Shown in pieces: positions 1 through 10,787 of a DNA stretch of 64,000 bases; positions within the stretch are counted from its first letter, which is position 1, and each line of letters begins with the position of its first letter. The notes beneath the pieces were generated by a model. It had not been told where the DNA came from. It searched no databases and was given only the letters and a program-made list of their open reading frames with translations. Position numbers and translations under genes: made by a program. The DNA comes from Ancistrus triradiatus (lineage: Eukaryota; Chordata; Actinopteri; Siluriformes; Loricariidae), in the NCBI GenBank assembly GCA_025084515.1, contig JAJAGP010003216.1, positions 1 to 64,000 of the forward strand. Reading direction: 5' to 3'.

Positions 1-379
1 GTTTTGTGGACGGATGAGACCAAAATAGAACTTTTTGGTTTAAAAGAAAAGCGTTATGTTTGGAGAAAGGAAAACACTGCATTCCAGCATAAGAACCTTA
101 TCCCATCTGTGAAACATGGTGGTGGTAGTATCATGGTTTGAGCCTGTTTTGCTGCATCTGGTCCAGGACGGCTTGCCATCATTGATGGAACAATGAATTC
201 TGAATGATATCAGAGAATTCTAAAGGAAAATATCAGGACATCTGTCCATGAACTGAATCTCAAGAGAAGGTGGTTCATGCAGCAAGACAACGACAAATAA
301 AGAAGAATAAAGTTAGGTCATATTTATGCAGAAATACAGGAAATTTAAAGGGTTCCCAAACTTTCAAGCACCACTGTAT
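1..379 (+). mobile_element. Tc1-like family A, 3' part with internal deletion
   Basis: The left edge falls inside a transposase pseudogene. Frames reading like LWTDET, then an HGGGSIMV-type stretch with TGA in place of the Trp codon, then a QQDNDK-like stretch are the DDE catalytic region of a Tc1 transposase. After about 297 the sequence jumps to the 3' terminal repeat, which ends in AGCACCACTG next to TA. The next 15 bases (380-394) match the outer end of the pogo-like MITE F (GGTACCACTG), so two element ends abut. In-frame stops and the deletion show it is dead. Confidence 0.85.
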
Positions 380-594
380 AAGAGGTACCACTGTATATTC
401 ATATGCACATCTTTTGTTGCTGAGTCTTCTCTTTAATCCAGTGGTTCTGCACACTGCTCCTGCTTTGCCCTACCTTGCACATTTTTATGGTTTATTATGA
501 GTCTGTGTGGGTGTAATAGAGTAGGGAAATGTTGCAATTAAAGTGTAAACACTTAGCATATTATAATTGTTAAATGTTATATATATTTTTTTCA

Positions 595-690
595 GCTACA
601 TTTAGATTTAGGCATTTAGCAGACGCCCTTATGCAGAGCGATGTACAACCTCATATTATCTTGCAATCCAAGCAGCTGTCATTTAAGGGT
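595..690 (-). repeat. Fish interspersed repeat tail (SINE-like)
   Basis: The stretch around GGCATTTAGCAGACGCCC and the following CAGAGCGATGTACAA is the conserved tail shared by many fish SINEs; the same tail in the other orientation (GTCTGCTAAAT) ends the SINEs at 19.0 and 58.8 kb. Nothing else is recognised between 395 and 994. Confidence 0.55.
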
Positions 691-991
691 CATGCACAAA
701 TGTCTGACAATGGCAGCAGACCACAGTCCGGGACCTTAATCACGGCACCACCACTGTCCAGTTCGAGCCATATCGCTATTGGTGCGTTTGCCAAAATATT
801 TATTTTGCACCTCTTTATTTTGCACCTCCCCTCCAGCCAGATAATCCTCTCCTCTTTGTGATAGCATTAGAGAGCAGCCAGACACTGCAGAGATGAGAGG
901 CTCAGTGACTCATACACTGTGCTTATGGTGTGAACACTGTAGAGCTTTGGGATGAAACAATGAACCATTAAGCAGGTGCTGAAACAAACCC

Positions 992-994
<3 letters not shown>

Positions 995-1076
<82 letters not shown>
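995..1076 (+). repeat. (TG)41 microsatellite before a splice acceptor
   Basis: It is 82 bp of uninterrupted TG. It ends 14 nt before the exon at 1091, separated only by a short CATGTGCATTGCAG stretch. It occupies the place where a polypyrimidine tract would normally lie, so it probably influences recognition of the exon. Confidence 0.97.
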
Positions 1077-1077
<1 letters not shown>

Positions 1078-1090
1078 ATGTGCATTGCAG

Positions 1091-1249
1091 ACGTATCAGG
1101 TATATGCCATGCGCTCTGCTGAAGACATCTACAAATTGCTGACTGCGCAGAAGTCCAGTTACATCATCATTGAGGAGGATCTGTGTAATGAGATGAGTCC
1201 TGTTAAAGGCTGCAGGATCAAAGACCTGCTCGATTATGCCAATGGCCAT
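1091..1249 (+). CDS. DPY19-like C-mannosyltransferase, penultimate coding exon
   Basis: This exon has 53 codons, phase 0 at both ends, with acceptor TTGCAG and donor GTGAGT. The product reads like the lumenal C-terminal region of DPY19-like proteins: a [17 protein letters not shown] stretch, then [13 protein letters not shown], then [17 protein letters not shown]19-like proteins are multipass ER glycosyltransferases of the GT-C class, known to attach mannose to tryptophan in WxxW motifs such as those of thrombospondin repeats. It joins in frame to the terminal exon at 2887. The wording resembles the DPY19L3/L4 branch more than L1/L2, but I cannot settle the paralogue, so no symbol is given. 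Earlier exons lie left of the window. The acceptor is unusual because a (TG)41 tract precedes it. Confidence 0.85.
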
Positions 1250-1361
1250 GTGAGTCAAATTATACACTCACACATACACACAGTGAGCCACAATTAGCAC
1301 TTCCATGCACAGATGGAGGGGCTTGTTGGAGTGGAGCTTCTTAACTGAGACTAATCAACTG

Positions 1362-1874
1362 CAGGTATGCGCTGTTGAGCGACTGGATTACTTTCTGTGA
1401 AACAGGTCATTGACCGAAATGATTGTTGACTGGACATTACAATATTGACATAGTGTTTTTATGCTACTACAGTGTAAATATAAAGAGTATTTTCAGAAGA
1501 AAACTGTGAAAATACACGAGTGGAACGCTACCATGTACACAGCATCCCTAATGCTACCATACGCCAAGCATAAATTGTTATACACATACTAAACCTTTTT
1601 TAATTCTTGGAAATTCACAATACTGACAGAAAACACAGTAATGTACATGCATAAACAATTAACATAGGAATTTGTTATGATTATTAAGTAAAATATGGTA
1701 ATTAGAGTTCAATGTCATATGCCGTGAAGCACTGTACAGTGTCTTTGCGGTTTTCTGTCTGTTTATGGTCTCATTCTAGGGAGTTAAAAGACAGATTAAT
1801 CTTAATCTATTAAACCTGTTATTAATAATTATCATTTTTAAGACCTCAGCCATTAAAGCGAACAGCCGTTGATT
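1362..1874 (+). mobile_element. MITE family I, copy 1 (truncated)
   Basis: It starts with CAGGTATGCGCTGTTGAGCG and contains the CTGTGAAACAGGTCATTGACC block and the AGACCTCAGCCATTAAAGCG block shared with copies at 19.5 and 51.3 kb. Its right terminal repeat is missing where the B-type MITE begins, so that element apparently truncated or replaced it. It lies in the last intron of the DPY19-like gene. Confidence 0.6.
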
Positions 1875-2407
1875 AAAAAAGTATTTAGTCAGTCACTGAT
1901 TGTGCAGGTTCTCCTACTTAGGAAGATGAGAGAGGTCTGTCATTTTCATCATAGGTACACTTCAACTGTGGGAGACAAAATGAGAAAAAAAATCCAGTAA
2001 ATCACATTGTAAGATTTTTAAAGAATTTAATTGTAAATTATGGTGGAAAATAAGTATTTGGTCAATAAATTTGTCAGGTGTCTTTTATACAGATAACGAG
2101 GTCAAACAGGTGCCATTAATACAGGTAACGAGTGGAGGACAGAAGAGCTTCCTAAAGAAGAAGTTACAGGTCTGTGAGAGCCAGAAATCTTGCTTGTTTG
2201 TGGGTGACCAAATACTTATTTTCCACCATGATTTACAATTAAATCATCAAGTCTTTAAAAATCCTACATTGTGATTACCTGGATTTTTTTCTCATTTTGT
2301 CTCATAGTTGAAGTGTACCTATGATGAAAATTACAGACACCTCTCATCTTTCTAAGTAGGAGAACTTTCACAATCAGTGGCTGACTAAATACTTTTTTGC
2401 CCCACTG
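1875..2407 (+). mobile_element. Non-autonomous Tc1-like family B element (MITE)
   Basis: It has long imperfect terminal inverted repeats of about 200 bp. The left one runs from AAAAAAGTATTTAGTCAGTC, and the right one ends TTTTTTGCCCCACTG before TA. Only a short leader remains between them, with no transposase. The 67-codon frame at 2071 is leader sequence, not a gene. The rest of the intron to 2886 shows no recognised feature. Confidence 0.8.
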
Positions 2408-2886
2408 TATCTGTAATTTCAAATAATTTCCACTACGAAGCAGACTTTTTTCCTTTTTTGGTTATACCCTCTAGTTGTTGAATATATTTTTTAGGTGCCA
2501 TATAATAGCTCAAAAGTCACCTATGAAGTGTACAATATCCAGGAGTTATTTTCTGATAGGACTTGTAGTCAGGTATTGAAACCCTACCTTGTACCTTGTT
2601 TCCACTGAGGAACATTTTGAGGAACTAAAGACACACCAAAGTCTCCTAAAAAGAATTACATGGTGCTTGATTTGTAGTGCCAACCTCTGGGCTAACATTT
2701 TTAAAGAAACTTTATAGCATTTGTTCTGTTTAGCGACATTTAGTATGGCAAGCACTCTCCCAATAGTACTACTCCATTACTAAAGCCGAGTAGGGAAAAA
2801 ACGATCTTTTTTAACATACACCCTGTGATTCTGTGTTTTGACTTAAACCCCTTGTTTGTTTCTGTTATTTCCTTGCTCTCCACTAG

Positions 2887-3051
2887 GTGGTGTATGATAA
2901 AGGGGAAATGTACACTTTCTCCAAGCACGGCCGATTCTGTCACGAGATCAAAATGAACTACTCTCCGTACACCAATTACTTCACGCGAGTGTTCTGGAAC
3001 CGCTCGTATCACGTCTACCGAGTCAACTCCGTCATCTCATTTCAGTACTGA
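2887..3051 (+). CDS. DPY19-like C-mannosyltransferase, terminal coding exon
   Basis: The acceptor is CCACTAG. The exon has 54 codons plus TGA at 3049-3051. The product contains [32 protein letters not shown] and ends VNSVISFQY. An [13 protein letters not shown] segment near the C terminus is characteristic of DPY19-like proteins, and an NRS sequon lies within it. Phase 0 matches the previous exon. The last 11 codons and the stop form the first unit of the 40-bp tandem array that follows, so the protein end overlaps the minisatellite. I see no frameshift, and this looks like an expressed gene end. Confidence 0.87.
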   Translation: MVYDKGEMYTFSKHGRFCHEIKMNYSPYTNYFTRVFWNRSYHVYRVNSVISFQY

Positions 3052-4760
3052 GGACTATGAACTCAAACTTGTCAGCTGTGTCTAGTACTGACATTTACCT
3101 GGTTAATTCCATCATCTCCTTATAGAACTGACTACTATGGAGTTAAATCTGTCATCACTGTCCTGTACTGACGGTTACCAAAGCAGCTCTGTCATCCCCG
3201 CTCTGTATATAGGACTACAGAGTCAAATCCACCATCAGCTCCCAGTACTGAGGACTACAGAGTCAAAACTGTCATCCTCTCTAAGAACACAGGATACAGA
3301 GTCAAATCCTGTTATCAATTATCAGTACTGACGACTACAAAGTCAACTCTGTTACCTCTTTCCGGTATTGATGACTAATACTTCTAAAACATCTTCCATT
3401 CCGTTGTACTGTGGAGTACAATGTAAACACCATCATCACCTTCCAGTACTGAAGACTACAGTGTCAACCCCGTTACCACATATTCCAGTACTGAGGACTA
3501 CATAGTGAAGTCCATCATCGCTTTCTCATACTGAGGACGACAAAGTCAACTGTTACCCCTTTCCTGTACTGAGGACTACAGTGTCAACTCTGTCATCGCC
3601 TTTCAATACTGTGGACTACAGAGTGAAAACCATCATCGCCTTCCTGTACTGAGGTCTACAAAGTCAACTCTGTCATCCCTTTCCACTACTGAGGACTACA
3701 GTGTCAGCACTGTCCTCATTTTACAATACTATGGACTACAGAGTGAAATCCATCATCACCTTCCCATACTGAGGACTACAAAGTCAACTCTGTCATCACC
3801 TTCCAGTACTGAGGACTAAAGAGTGAAAACTGTCATCGTCTTCATGTACTGAGGACTATAATGTCAGCTCTATTACCCCTTTCCTGTACTGAGGACTACA
3901 GTGTCAACTCTGTCATTCCTTTCCACTACTGAGGGCTACAGTGTCAGCACTGTCATCACCTTCCAATACTGTGAACTACAGAGTGAAATTCATCATCGCC
4001 TTCCTATACTGAGGACTACAAAGTCAACTCTGTCATCACTTTCCAGTACTGAGGACTACAGTGTCAACTCTGTCATCACATGTCAAATCCATCATCACCC
4101 TCCAGTACTGGGGCCTACAAATTCATCTTTATCCAGTGATGTCTAATACTCCAACATCTTCCTGTACTGATGACTACAGATTCAAATCTGTCAGCGCCTT
4201 TCAGAACCGAGTACTACAGAGTCAACTCTGTTACCTCATATTCCAATACTGAGGAGTACAGTGTCAACTCTGTCATCGCGTTCCAGTACTGAGAACTACA
4301 AAGTCAATTATGTTACCTCCTTCCAGGACTGAGGACTAATTAATCTTTCAGTGCTGATGAGTCCAGAGTCACCTCCCTCATCAACGTTCAGTACTGAGAC
4401 TGCAGAGTCAGCTCTGGTTTCTCCGTCCAGTACTGAGGACTAACGAATAGACAGCATTTCTGTCATTCTATTTTAGTCAACTCCATCATGACCTTCTATT
4501 ACTATGGACTACAGACTCAAGTCCAGAATTTCTCTCCAGACATTTTTCATCCCCATCATTTCCCTTAGTCACTGATGAAACGCTGCTATATTTCACCAGT
4601 ACTGACTCTCTGGGGATGCTCGGTCATTTCAGCACGAATATCCATAAATCCAGCTGTCACCTTCTAACAGCACTGGTTCAGCTCGGGACCGGCATTTACC
4701 CCAGCAGTTCAGTCGTCTCTGTTCAGTACTGACACCTTCTGAGTTAATTCCATCATCTTT
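3020..4760 (+). repeat. 40-bp minisatellite derived from the DPY19-like stop-codon region
   Basis: The unit, read from the coding exon, is GAGTCAACTCCGTCATCTCA followed by TTTCAGTACTGAGGACTATG, exactly 40 bp. Recurring units keep this phase: copies beginning AAGTCAACTC at 3781 and GTGTCAACTC at 4261 lie 19 and 31 unit lengths from 3020 within 1 nt. About 35 copies reach 4450, and weaker traces continue to about 4760. Most keep TACTGA, the Tyr-stop of the protein. The array sits in the 3' UTR, and short frames in it are shifted echoes of the protein end, not genes. Confidence 0.93.
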
Positions 4761-4865
4761 GCTCCTTCAAACCATTTCTGACACTCCAAACCATTGATGT
4801 ACAGGATGATAAATCCTTCAGAAAGTGGAACTAAATGCTATGTTGACTGCAGCTATGCACAGTTG

Positions 4866-4868
<3 letters not shown>

Positions 4869-4916
<48 letters not shown>
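4869..4916 (+). repeat. (TG)24 microsatellite in 3' UTR
   Basis: It is a pure TG tract followed by a CGTGCGTGCACGTGCGCACG purine-pyrimidine alternation, which could form Z-DNA. It lies between the minisatellite and the probable poly(A) signal. Confidence 0.95.
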
Positions 4917-4920
<4 letters not shown>

Positions 4921-5171
4921 CGTGCACGTGCGCACGTGGGTCCAGTTAGTGGACCTGTTCAGCGTTGTTGGTGCTGGCTCATAACTGATGGGTAGTGCAG
5001 GCTGGTTCTGTGGCTGCCTCAAATAGGACTTTACCTTCTCTTGCCTTGTTTTCACACTGTAGCTCGTCTCATATATGACTGTATGTGTCTGTGTGTGAGG
5101 AAGAACTCTCTTAGCCATCGATTGGTGATTTCATGGGCCTTGAATAGACAAGGGTAAAGGGAACCCTTGGA

Positions 5172-5177
5172 AATAAA
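5172..5177 (+). promoter_or_regulatory. Candidate poly(A) signal of the DPY19-like gene
   Basis: The first AATAAA after the minisatellite lies here, with a T-rich and GT-containing stretch after it (TGGTCAGTGTATTTGTTAAG). It would give a 3' UTR of about 2.1 kb. Position alone supports it, and no earlier AATAAA is evident in the array. Confidence 0.45.
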
Positions 5178-5467
5178 AACTGGTCAGTGTATTTGTTAAG
5201 GTGCCAAGGGTTCCCATTGGTGCCTCTGGCTCTCATACCCTGCTTTCAGTTTGATTTGACTATTTTATTATGTTCTTTTTGTCCTGTTTTCTTCACACTT
5301 TTAATCCCTTTTGCCAGTCACACTGGCGCTACCACGTGGACAAACAGGGACTCCAAAGCCCTGCTGTGTAACAAGCTTCAGTAGGATGTTTTTGGCTACC
5401 CAGAAACTGTGACCAGTGACTCTGCAGATATGATGTGCGTCTCCATCTGTAAGATCTATTTAAAGTA

Positions 5468-5665
5468 CAGGTATGAGTCGCTTAATGTCCACGATACATT
5501 CTGTGAAATTGCACGTTATGAGGTCTGGACCTTGTCTGAACACCATAATGTACGTGGTAGATAGCAGCGCATCATTGGATACTGTAATGTACCAGTATTG
5601 TCTAAATAGCCAAGATACTGCAGTGTCCCATGTGTAGACATATTTAATATCAACATTGACCACCA
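5468..5665 (+). mobile_element. MITE family J fragment
   Basis: It begins CAGGTATGAGTCGCTTAATG after TA and includes TTCTGTGAAATTGCACGTTA. The reverse complement of the same pattern occurs at 38.64-38.80 kb. It has no coding content. Confidence 0.5.
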
Positions 5666-5764
5666 CATGTTGATTTTGTATTTTTATTACTGTTTTAGAT
5701 GGGTAAAATCGTATTTCACTGTAGTGCTGTGTGCAGCGCATTCATTGGCCCAGCCTCTCCTTTA

Positions 5765-5910
5765 CCAAGTCAAGTCAAGTCAGATTTATTTATATAGCGC
5801 TTTTTACAATGGAGCATTGTCTCAAAGCAACTTTACAAGTTTAGATTATCTCCTAATAACTACGTCCAATCCCAAATTGAGCAAGCCTAGGGCGACAGTG
5901 GCAAGGAAAC
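5765..5910 (-). mobile_element. L2-type LINE 3' end
   Basis: AAGTCAAGTCAAGTCA is the TGACT-type tail of the element. It is followed by ATTTATATAGCGCTTTTTAC and GCAAGCCTAGGGCGACAGTG, the conserved 3' UTR of fish L2 elements. It is 5'-truncated. The following 5911-6813 holds only a CT-rich run and no recognised gene. Confidence 0.8.
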
Positions 5911-6813
5911 CACTCTCTCTCTTTCTCTCTGTCTGTCTCTCTGTTGCACTCTCCTTGTCTCATTCACACTCAAACACATTTATGGAATGAGAAACTGTCT
6001 TTTATGTGTCAGAGCAATGCATTTCATGTTGTATTTTAAAGCAACCTATTTCACATTAACTGTGGTGTGCTGCATTGCAAAGATGCAGTTCTTGTTTCTC
6101 CACTTGCTCCCCCAAACCACCCCCCTTGCTGGCCCTGCAGTGCCTTTTATTAAACTTTGTGTTTAATAAAACCTTCTGCACCAGAGGCGATGCTGTTACA
6201 TGTGTCATTAAAACTGCTATACTAGAACAGATAATGTATTGGCAAGGTAATATATGGGTTAAAAAAGATTAATTAGCTTAATAATAAGGGTAATAACCTT
6301 ATCAGATCATCGACTAATATGTGAAGGGATGTTATGGATGTACATATCTGTAGTAACCAACTCGATGCTATTCAGGTATTTTTTAAATGCAGTGCGATAT
6401 GATATGACACAATATGAGACGGTATTGGGCAGCCTGTAAAATGGATGCAGAGACATTGCCTTTTCAAATTTGCCTCAGTTTTGTTTCACTCCCCGCTTCA
6501 GTTTTCTTGTCCAGAATAGTTGCAGCCAGTTCTCTCTAGCTGTACAACATGTACCTGGTAAAAGCTAACAGATGCTTTTTGCAGCCACTAGGGGTCTGAC
6601 GATGCATAGTGACACAATGTCAAGTGTTCTGTTTTTTACTGTTTATCTGATGCAATTGCATTTTTGAACACCAGAGGGTGCAATCATGCGTCATGCTCCC
6701 ATACACATTAAGACTAATACGTAACTATTATTTAGAATTTATATTTTGCAAAAGTAAAAAAGGAATGTTTTCACTCCTCACACACGTTTTAATCCTCTGG
6801 TTCTAGTAATTTA

Positions 6814-7513
6814 CAGTGGTATCTCGGTTCTAGACCACCTCGGAACTCAACAGATTCGGTTCTCAACCCATTTTGACTAGAAAAGTTTCTCAGTTCTTGT
6901 TGTTTCCTCTGTACTCGGTGCACCTGCTTAAACTTGTATGAGTTGAGTCGCACATTTCATTTCATTCCGAAACATGATGATGGTTTAAGATCTAAGAGTG
7001 ATTTTTATCGTGCTTTTCTTTTTATTTTTAAATCTACAATACTGTGTACTTGGTGCAAATAAATCTCCATGGGTCCTAAAAAGGTTAGTTTATAAGAGCC
7101 AACCGAAAGGAACAGGAACTGAATGCTTCGGAACACGGACAGCAGTTAGCTTAGCAGCTATGCTAGTGCCCAGAGTTCATCGATAGAGTAAGTAAGCTTT
7201 TATTTTCACGTTCAATTCATTACTCACTAAATTTCATAAGATTGATACACTATACACTCTGCCAAACAGTCGTTAAGACTCTTCATTTCATGATTTGTCG
7301 GAACATATCCCCATAATAAATCAGGGAGCACCTGTACCACACAACTCCATTAATGTATATAATGCCTTATACAGTGTGGATTTTCTGGGGGTCTGGAACG
7401 GATTCATTCAATTTACATTATTCCTTATGGGAAAAATTTGCTCGGTCCTCATCATTTTCGGTTCTCGACAAGCCTTCTGAAACGAATTAATGACGAGAAC
7501 CGAGGTACCACTG
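6814..7513. mobile_element. Pogo/Tigger-like MITE family F, copy 1
   Basis: It is 700 bp bounded by TA, with ends CAGTGGTATCTCGGTTCTAG and CGAGAACCGAGGTACCACTG, which are inverted copies. Inner repeats such as CTCAACCCATTTTGACTAGA also recur in the other copies. No transposase is readable. The TA target and end sequence place it in the Tc1/mariner/pogo superfamily. Confidence 0.8.
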
Positions 7514-8055
7514 TAATTCAAATTGCAGGGGATTCAACTTTTTTGTTTAAAACGTAAAGAAAATGTGCATTGTTTTGCATTGTTTACACTTCAGAAAATA
7601 AATTGTAAAAAAATCGAATTGTGAACTTGATCATGAATCGAATTGTGAGCAGAGCGCATCGTTACACCCCTAGCCACTGCATCTTTTCAAACTGCTGTTC
7701 CCATCGTTTCAAAGGACAGCTGACCATGCTTGGAGGAGAGTACTAATGAGCGACATCTGAAGGCTATTTTAAAAACCCAACAAGGGCAGCCTGTGGTTTC
7801 ACATTTTCAGCCTGCTGGGCTACAGCTGGATTTTACTGACACCTGCAACTATCGCTATGTCGCTATTTTTGTCACTCAGCGAGGAGAGACTGTTGTACTG
7901 TTTTGGACTCAAATCTTTCATCTGGCAGCTCCTGTGTGTGGCTGGCAGGTACGAGCCAGCTGCTGGAAACAGCAGTGTGTGAAGACCTGGGTTTGAACCC
8001 TAGACTGGATTTGAATCATGAAGGCTGGTGGTGCAGTTACGGGGCCCTGCAATGG
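7514..8055. other. Intergenic stretch without recognised gene
   Basis: There are overlapping short open frames at 7730-7996 and 7903-8085. I recognise no domain, start context or splice signals. A GGGTTTGAACCC stretch near 7990 hints at a decayed tRNA-derived SINE. Confidence 0.4.
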
Positions 8056-8450
8056 AGACGAGACAAGACGAGTTTATTTATATAGCACATTTCAAAGACA
8101 GTAAGTGTCAGCCAAAGTGCTACACAATAAAATAATCAGGTTACAAGACTATTAGAAATGTCACTAGAATGAAACAAAACCAGCAAGTCAAACAAAATCA
8201 CACTATCAAGTTTGTTTTATAAAAGTCTAGTGTCGAAGAGGACTTGATGTAAAATGGAAGGATGTTCCAGAGTTTAGGTGCAGCGACCAAGAATGCCCGA
8301 TCTCCTTTAAACTCCCTAAAAACAGCTGGTATGAGGGATGCAGTGGCTGAGAGGAGGAATAAAAACAAAGAAATAGACTGGTGTGCCATACAGTCAGTAC
8401 AAATTCTAAGATAGGCTCCGGAACCCCTGACTAGGACAAACTGGGTCAAA
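8056..8450 (-). pseudogene. LINE (L2-clade-like) reverse-transcriptase C-terminus and 3' UTR
   Basis: On the minus strand the frame ending near 8201 contains GDRAFLVAAPKLWNILPFYI followed by a short K/S-rich tail. This is the conserved C-terminal block of reverse transcriptases of the L2/Rex1-like LINE clades. The 3' tail reads into GAAATGTGCTATATAAATAA and then CGTCTTGTCTCGTCTC-type repeats at about 8056. The copy is 5'-truncated. The minus-strand frame at 8406-8657 just upstream is not recognised and may or may not belong to it. Confidence 0.7.
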
Positions 8451-8944
8451 ACAGGATGGTTTGTTCATCTGAAAGATAAGCGCTTGAAGTTTGTTCATTG
8501 GCCGAGCTAGAGTTGTAGAGTTATTCATCCAATCGGTGTAAATCCTGCACAGACTATTGGCTTCGTCTGAGCGATGGACGGCATCATTTCCATGCCACTG
8601 CATTAGTGGCCCTCCGTCAGCCGACAGCCCTTCTAACTCGTTGTAGAGGTCAAGCACACGCTAGGAATTGGGCTGGACCAAACAGAGGAAAAGTTTGTCA
8701 GATTTAAGTCCAGTGCATTGCATGTGGCAAGTGCTGTCGTAAATATTGAGACGCCGGCTCCAGTTAAAAACAGTCTAATTGGTCAATCTTTAGACCCCTA
8801 ACAGTGACTTTCTAATAGATTTTTGTTTTTGTTCTGCTGGGTCATGATATTGGTTTGATATGTATCCTTGATGTACACTCATTGATCACTATTATCCTTG
8901 TTTCTCCACTCGTGTCCATTTTTATCATTTCCACTTACTATATA

Positions 8945-10066
8945 CAGTGGGGCAAAAAAGTATTTTAGTCAGTCACTGATTGTGCAGCAGGCTTGGAAGA
9001 GTGAATTTACAATAGGCAAGCAGGTTGGTGTGAATAAATCAAATGTGGGAGCAACTGTAAGAAAATGAAAGACATTGATCCCTTGATCTGGGGCTCCACG
9101 CAAGGTCTCATCCCGTGGAGTCAAAATGATCATAAGAACCATGAGCAAAAATCCCAGATCTACACGGAGGGATCTGATGAATGACCTGCAGAGAGCTGGG
9201 ACCAAAGTAACAAAGGCTACCATCAGTAACACACTACGCCGAGAGGGACTCAGATCCTGCAGTGCCAGGCATATACCCCCTGCTTAAGCCAGTACATGTC
9301 CAGGCCCCGTCTGAAGTTTGCCAGAGAGCATATGGATGATCCAGAAGAGGATTGGGAGAATATCATGTGGTCAGATGAAACCAAAATAGAACTTTTTGGT
9401 TAAAAACTCAACTCGTCGTGTTTGGAGGAAGAAGATTTCTGAGTTGCGCCATACCTACTGTGAAGCATGGGGGTGGAAACCTCATGCTTTGGGGCTGTTT
9501 TTCTGCAAAGGGGACAGGACGACTGATCCGTGTTAAGGGAAGAATGAATGGGGCCATGTATTATGAGATTTTAAGCCAAAACCTCCTTCCATCAGTGAGA
9601 GCAGTGAAGATTGAACATTGAAGAAAACATGGCTGGGTCTTCCAGCATGACAATGATCCCAAACACACCGCTCGGGCAACGAAGCATTTCAAGGTCCTGG
9701 AGTGGCCTAGCCAGTCTCCAGACCTCAACCCCATAGAACATTTGTGGAGGGAGTTGAAAGTCCGTGTTGCCCCAAAACATCACTGCTCTGCATGGAGGAA
9801 TGAACCAAAATACCAGCTACAGTGTGTGCAAACCTGGTGAAGACGTTTGACCTCTGTCATTGCCACCAAAGGTTATGTTACAAAGTATTGAGTTGAACTT
9901 TTGTTATTGACCAAATACTTATTTTCCACCATAATTTACGATTAAATTCTTTAAAAATCCTACAATGTGATTACCTGGATTTTTTTCTGATTTTGTTTCT
10001 CATAGTTGGTGTACCTCTGGTGAAAATTACAGACCTCTCTCGTCTTTCTAAGTAGGAGAATAGTAA
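8945..10066 (+). pseudogene. Tc1-like family B transposon with broken transposase
   Basis: It starts CAGTGGGGCAAAAAAGTATT after TA. The left terminal repeat is fused by deletion directly into the transposase N-terminal region ([18 protein letters not shown] helix-turn-helix). Segments follow that read like [16 protein letters not shown], then [13 protein letters not shown] (first catalytic Asp), [34 protein letters not shown] (second Asp) and [15 protein letters not shown] (catalytic Glu region), consistent with a DD34E enzyme. TGA and TAA stops and frameshifts interrupt it. The right terminal repeat is present to about 10066 but lacks the last bases. Confidence 0.9.
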
Positions 10067-10787
10067 CTGATCTGTGGTGGTCCTGTGGAAGTCCTCAGTA
10101 AAGAGGCTAACAAAGTATGTAGAGAAATAGATGGACTACTGTCTGCAATAGTAGAACGACAAAGTGCTTTTATATGGTAAGTGAACCTGATAAGATGGAC
10201 AATGAGTGTAGAAAGTAGGGGTACCTAATAACAGTGGGTGCATGACCAACTCTGATGCCACCGAGAGCTGCTTTAAAGGCACAAGTTGCACAGACTGCTG
10301 TCTGTTAACAGCCAAAATTAGGATGTGAGGAACAAGAGCTCTTTGTGCGTCATTGTCCGTGGATTTTGTCATGAGACTTCGAAAATAAAACATCGTCAAA
10401 AACCTGGGGCAGAATTGCAGCGCTGAAATGGAAATGTGGAAATGACTCACGAGTGCTAGGTTAATGAGCTCTCATAGCTCCTTCCCTTCTGGTTTTCAGT
10501 TTGTGTGTCTTTTAGATTTCACTATCTGTGTTTTGGATGGATCATTTTGTTAGCCGGTTTTTAAAGGGCACCTGAGCTATGGAAATGGTTTGAACTGGCA
10601 AGCCTTTTGGTTGGCTTATTCAAAGCTCTGCAGTTAAGAACCAGTCACAATCAGATAATTATTAGTGTAACCAAACTCTCTGGAGATTAGACTCTCTTAG
10701 CTCAGGATGATGTTACTTCACTCGCTTGGACTTGCAGTAAGAGTTGTTAGTTTCTAGCTGACCTGTATGCAAAATAGCATTGCTGTA
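10067..10787. other. Intergenic, no recognised gene
   Basis: AT-rich unique-looking sequence. The minus-strand frame at 10136-10450 has no recognisable domain and no supporting signals. Confidence 0.4.

Noticed and set aside
867..1297. Open frames of alternating His-Thr or Cys-Val residues
   Set aside because: They are translations of the (TG)n tract. Only 1091-1249 has splice signals and homology.
3137..4252. Open frames inside the minisatellite as genes
   Set aside because: They are shifted readings of the repeat unit, ending in its recurring TGA.
3020..4450. Regular direct repeats that could suggest a CRISPR array
   Set aside because: Units are contiguous 40-bp repeats with no unique spacers, in a vertebrate 3' UTR, and they derive from the adjacent coding end.
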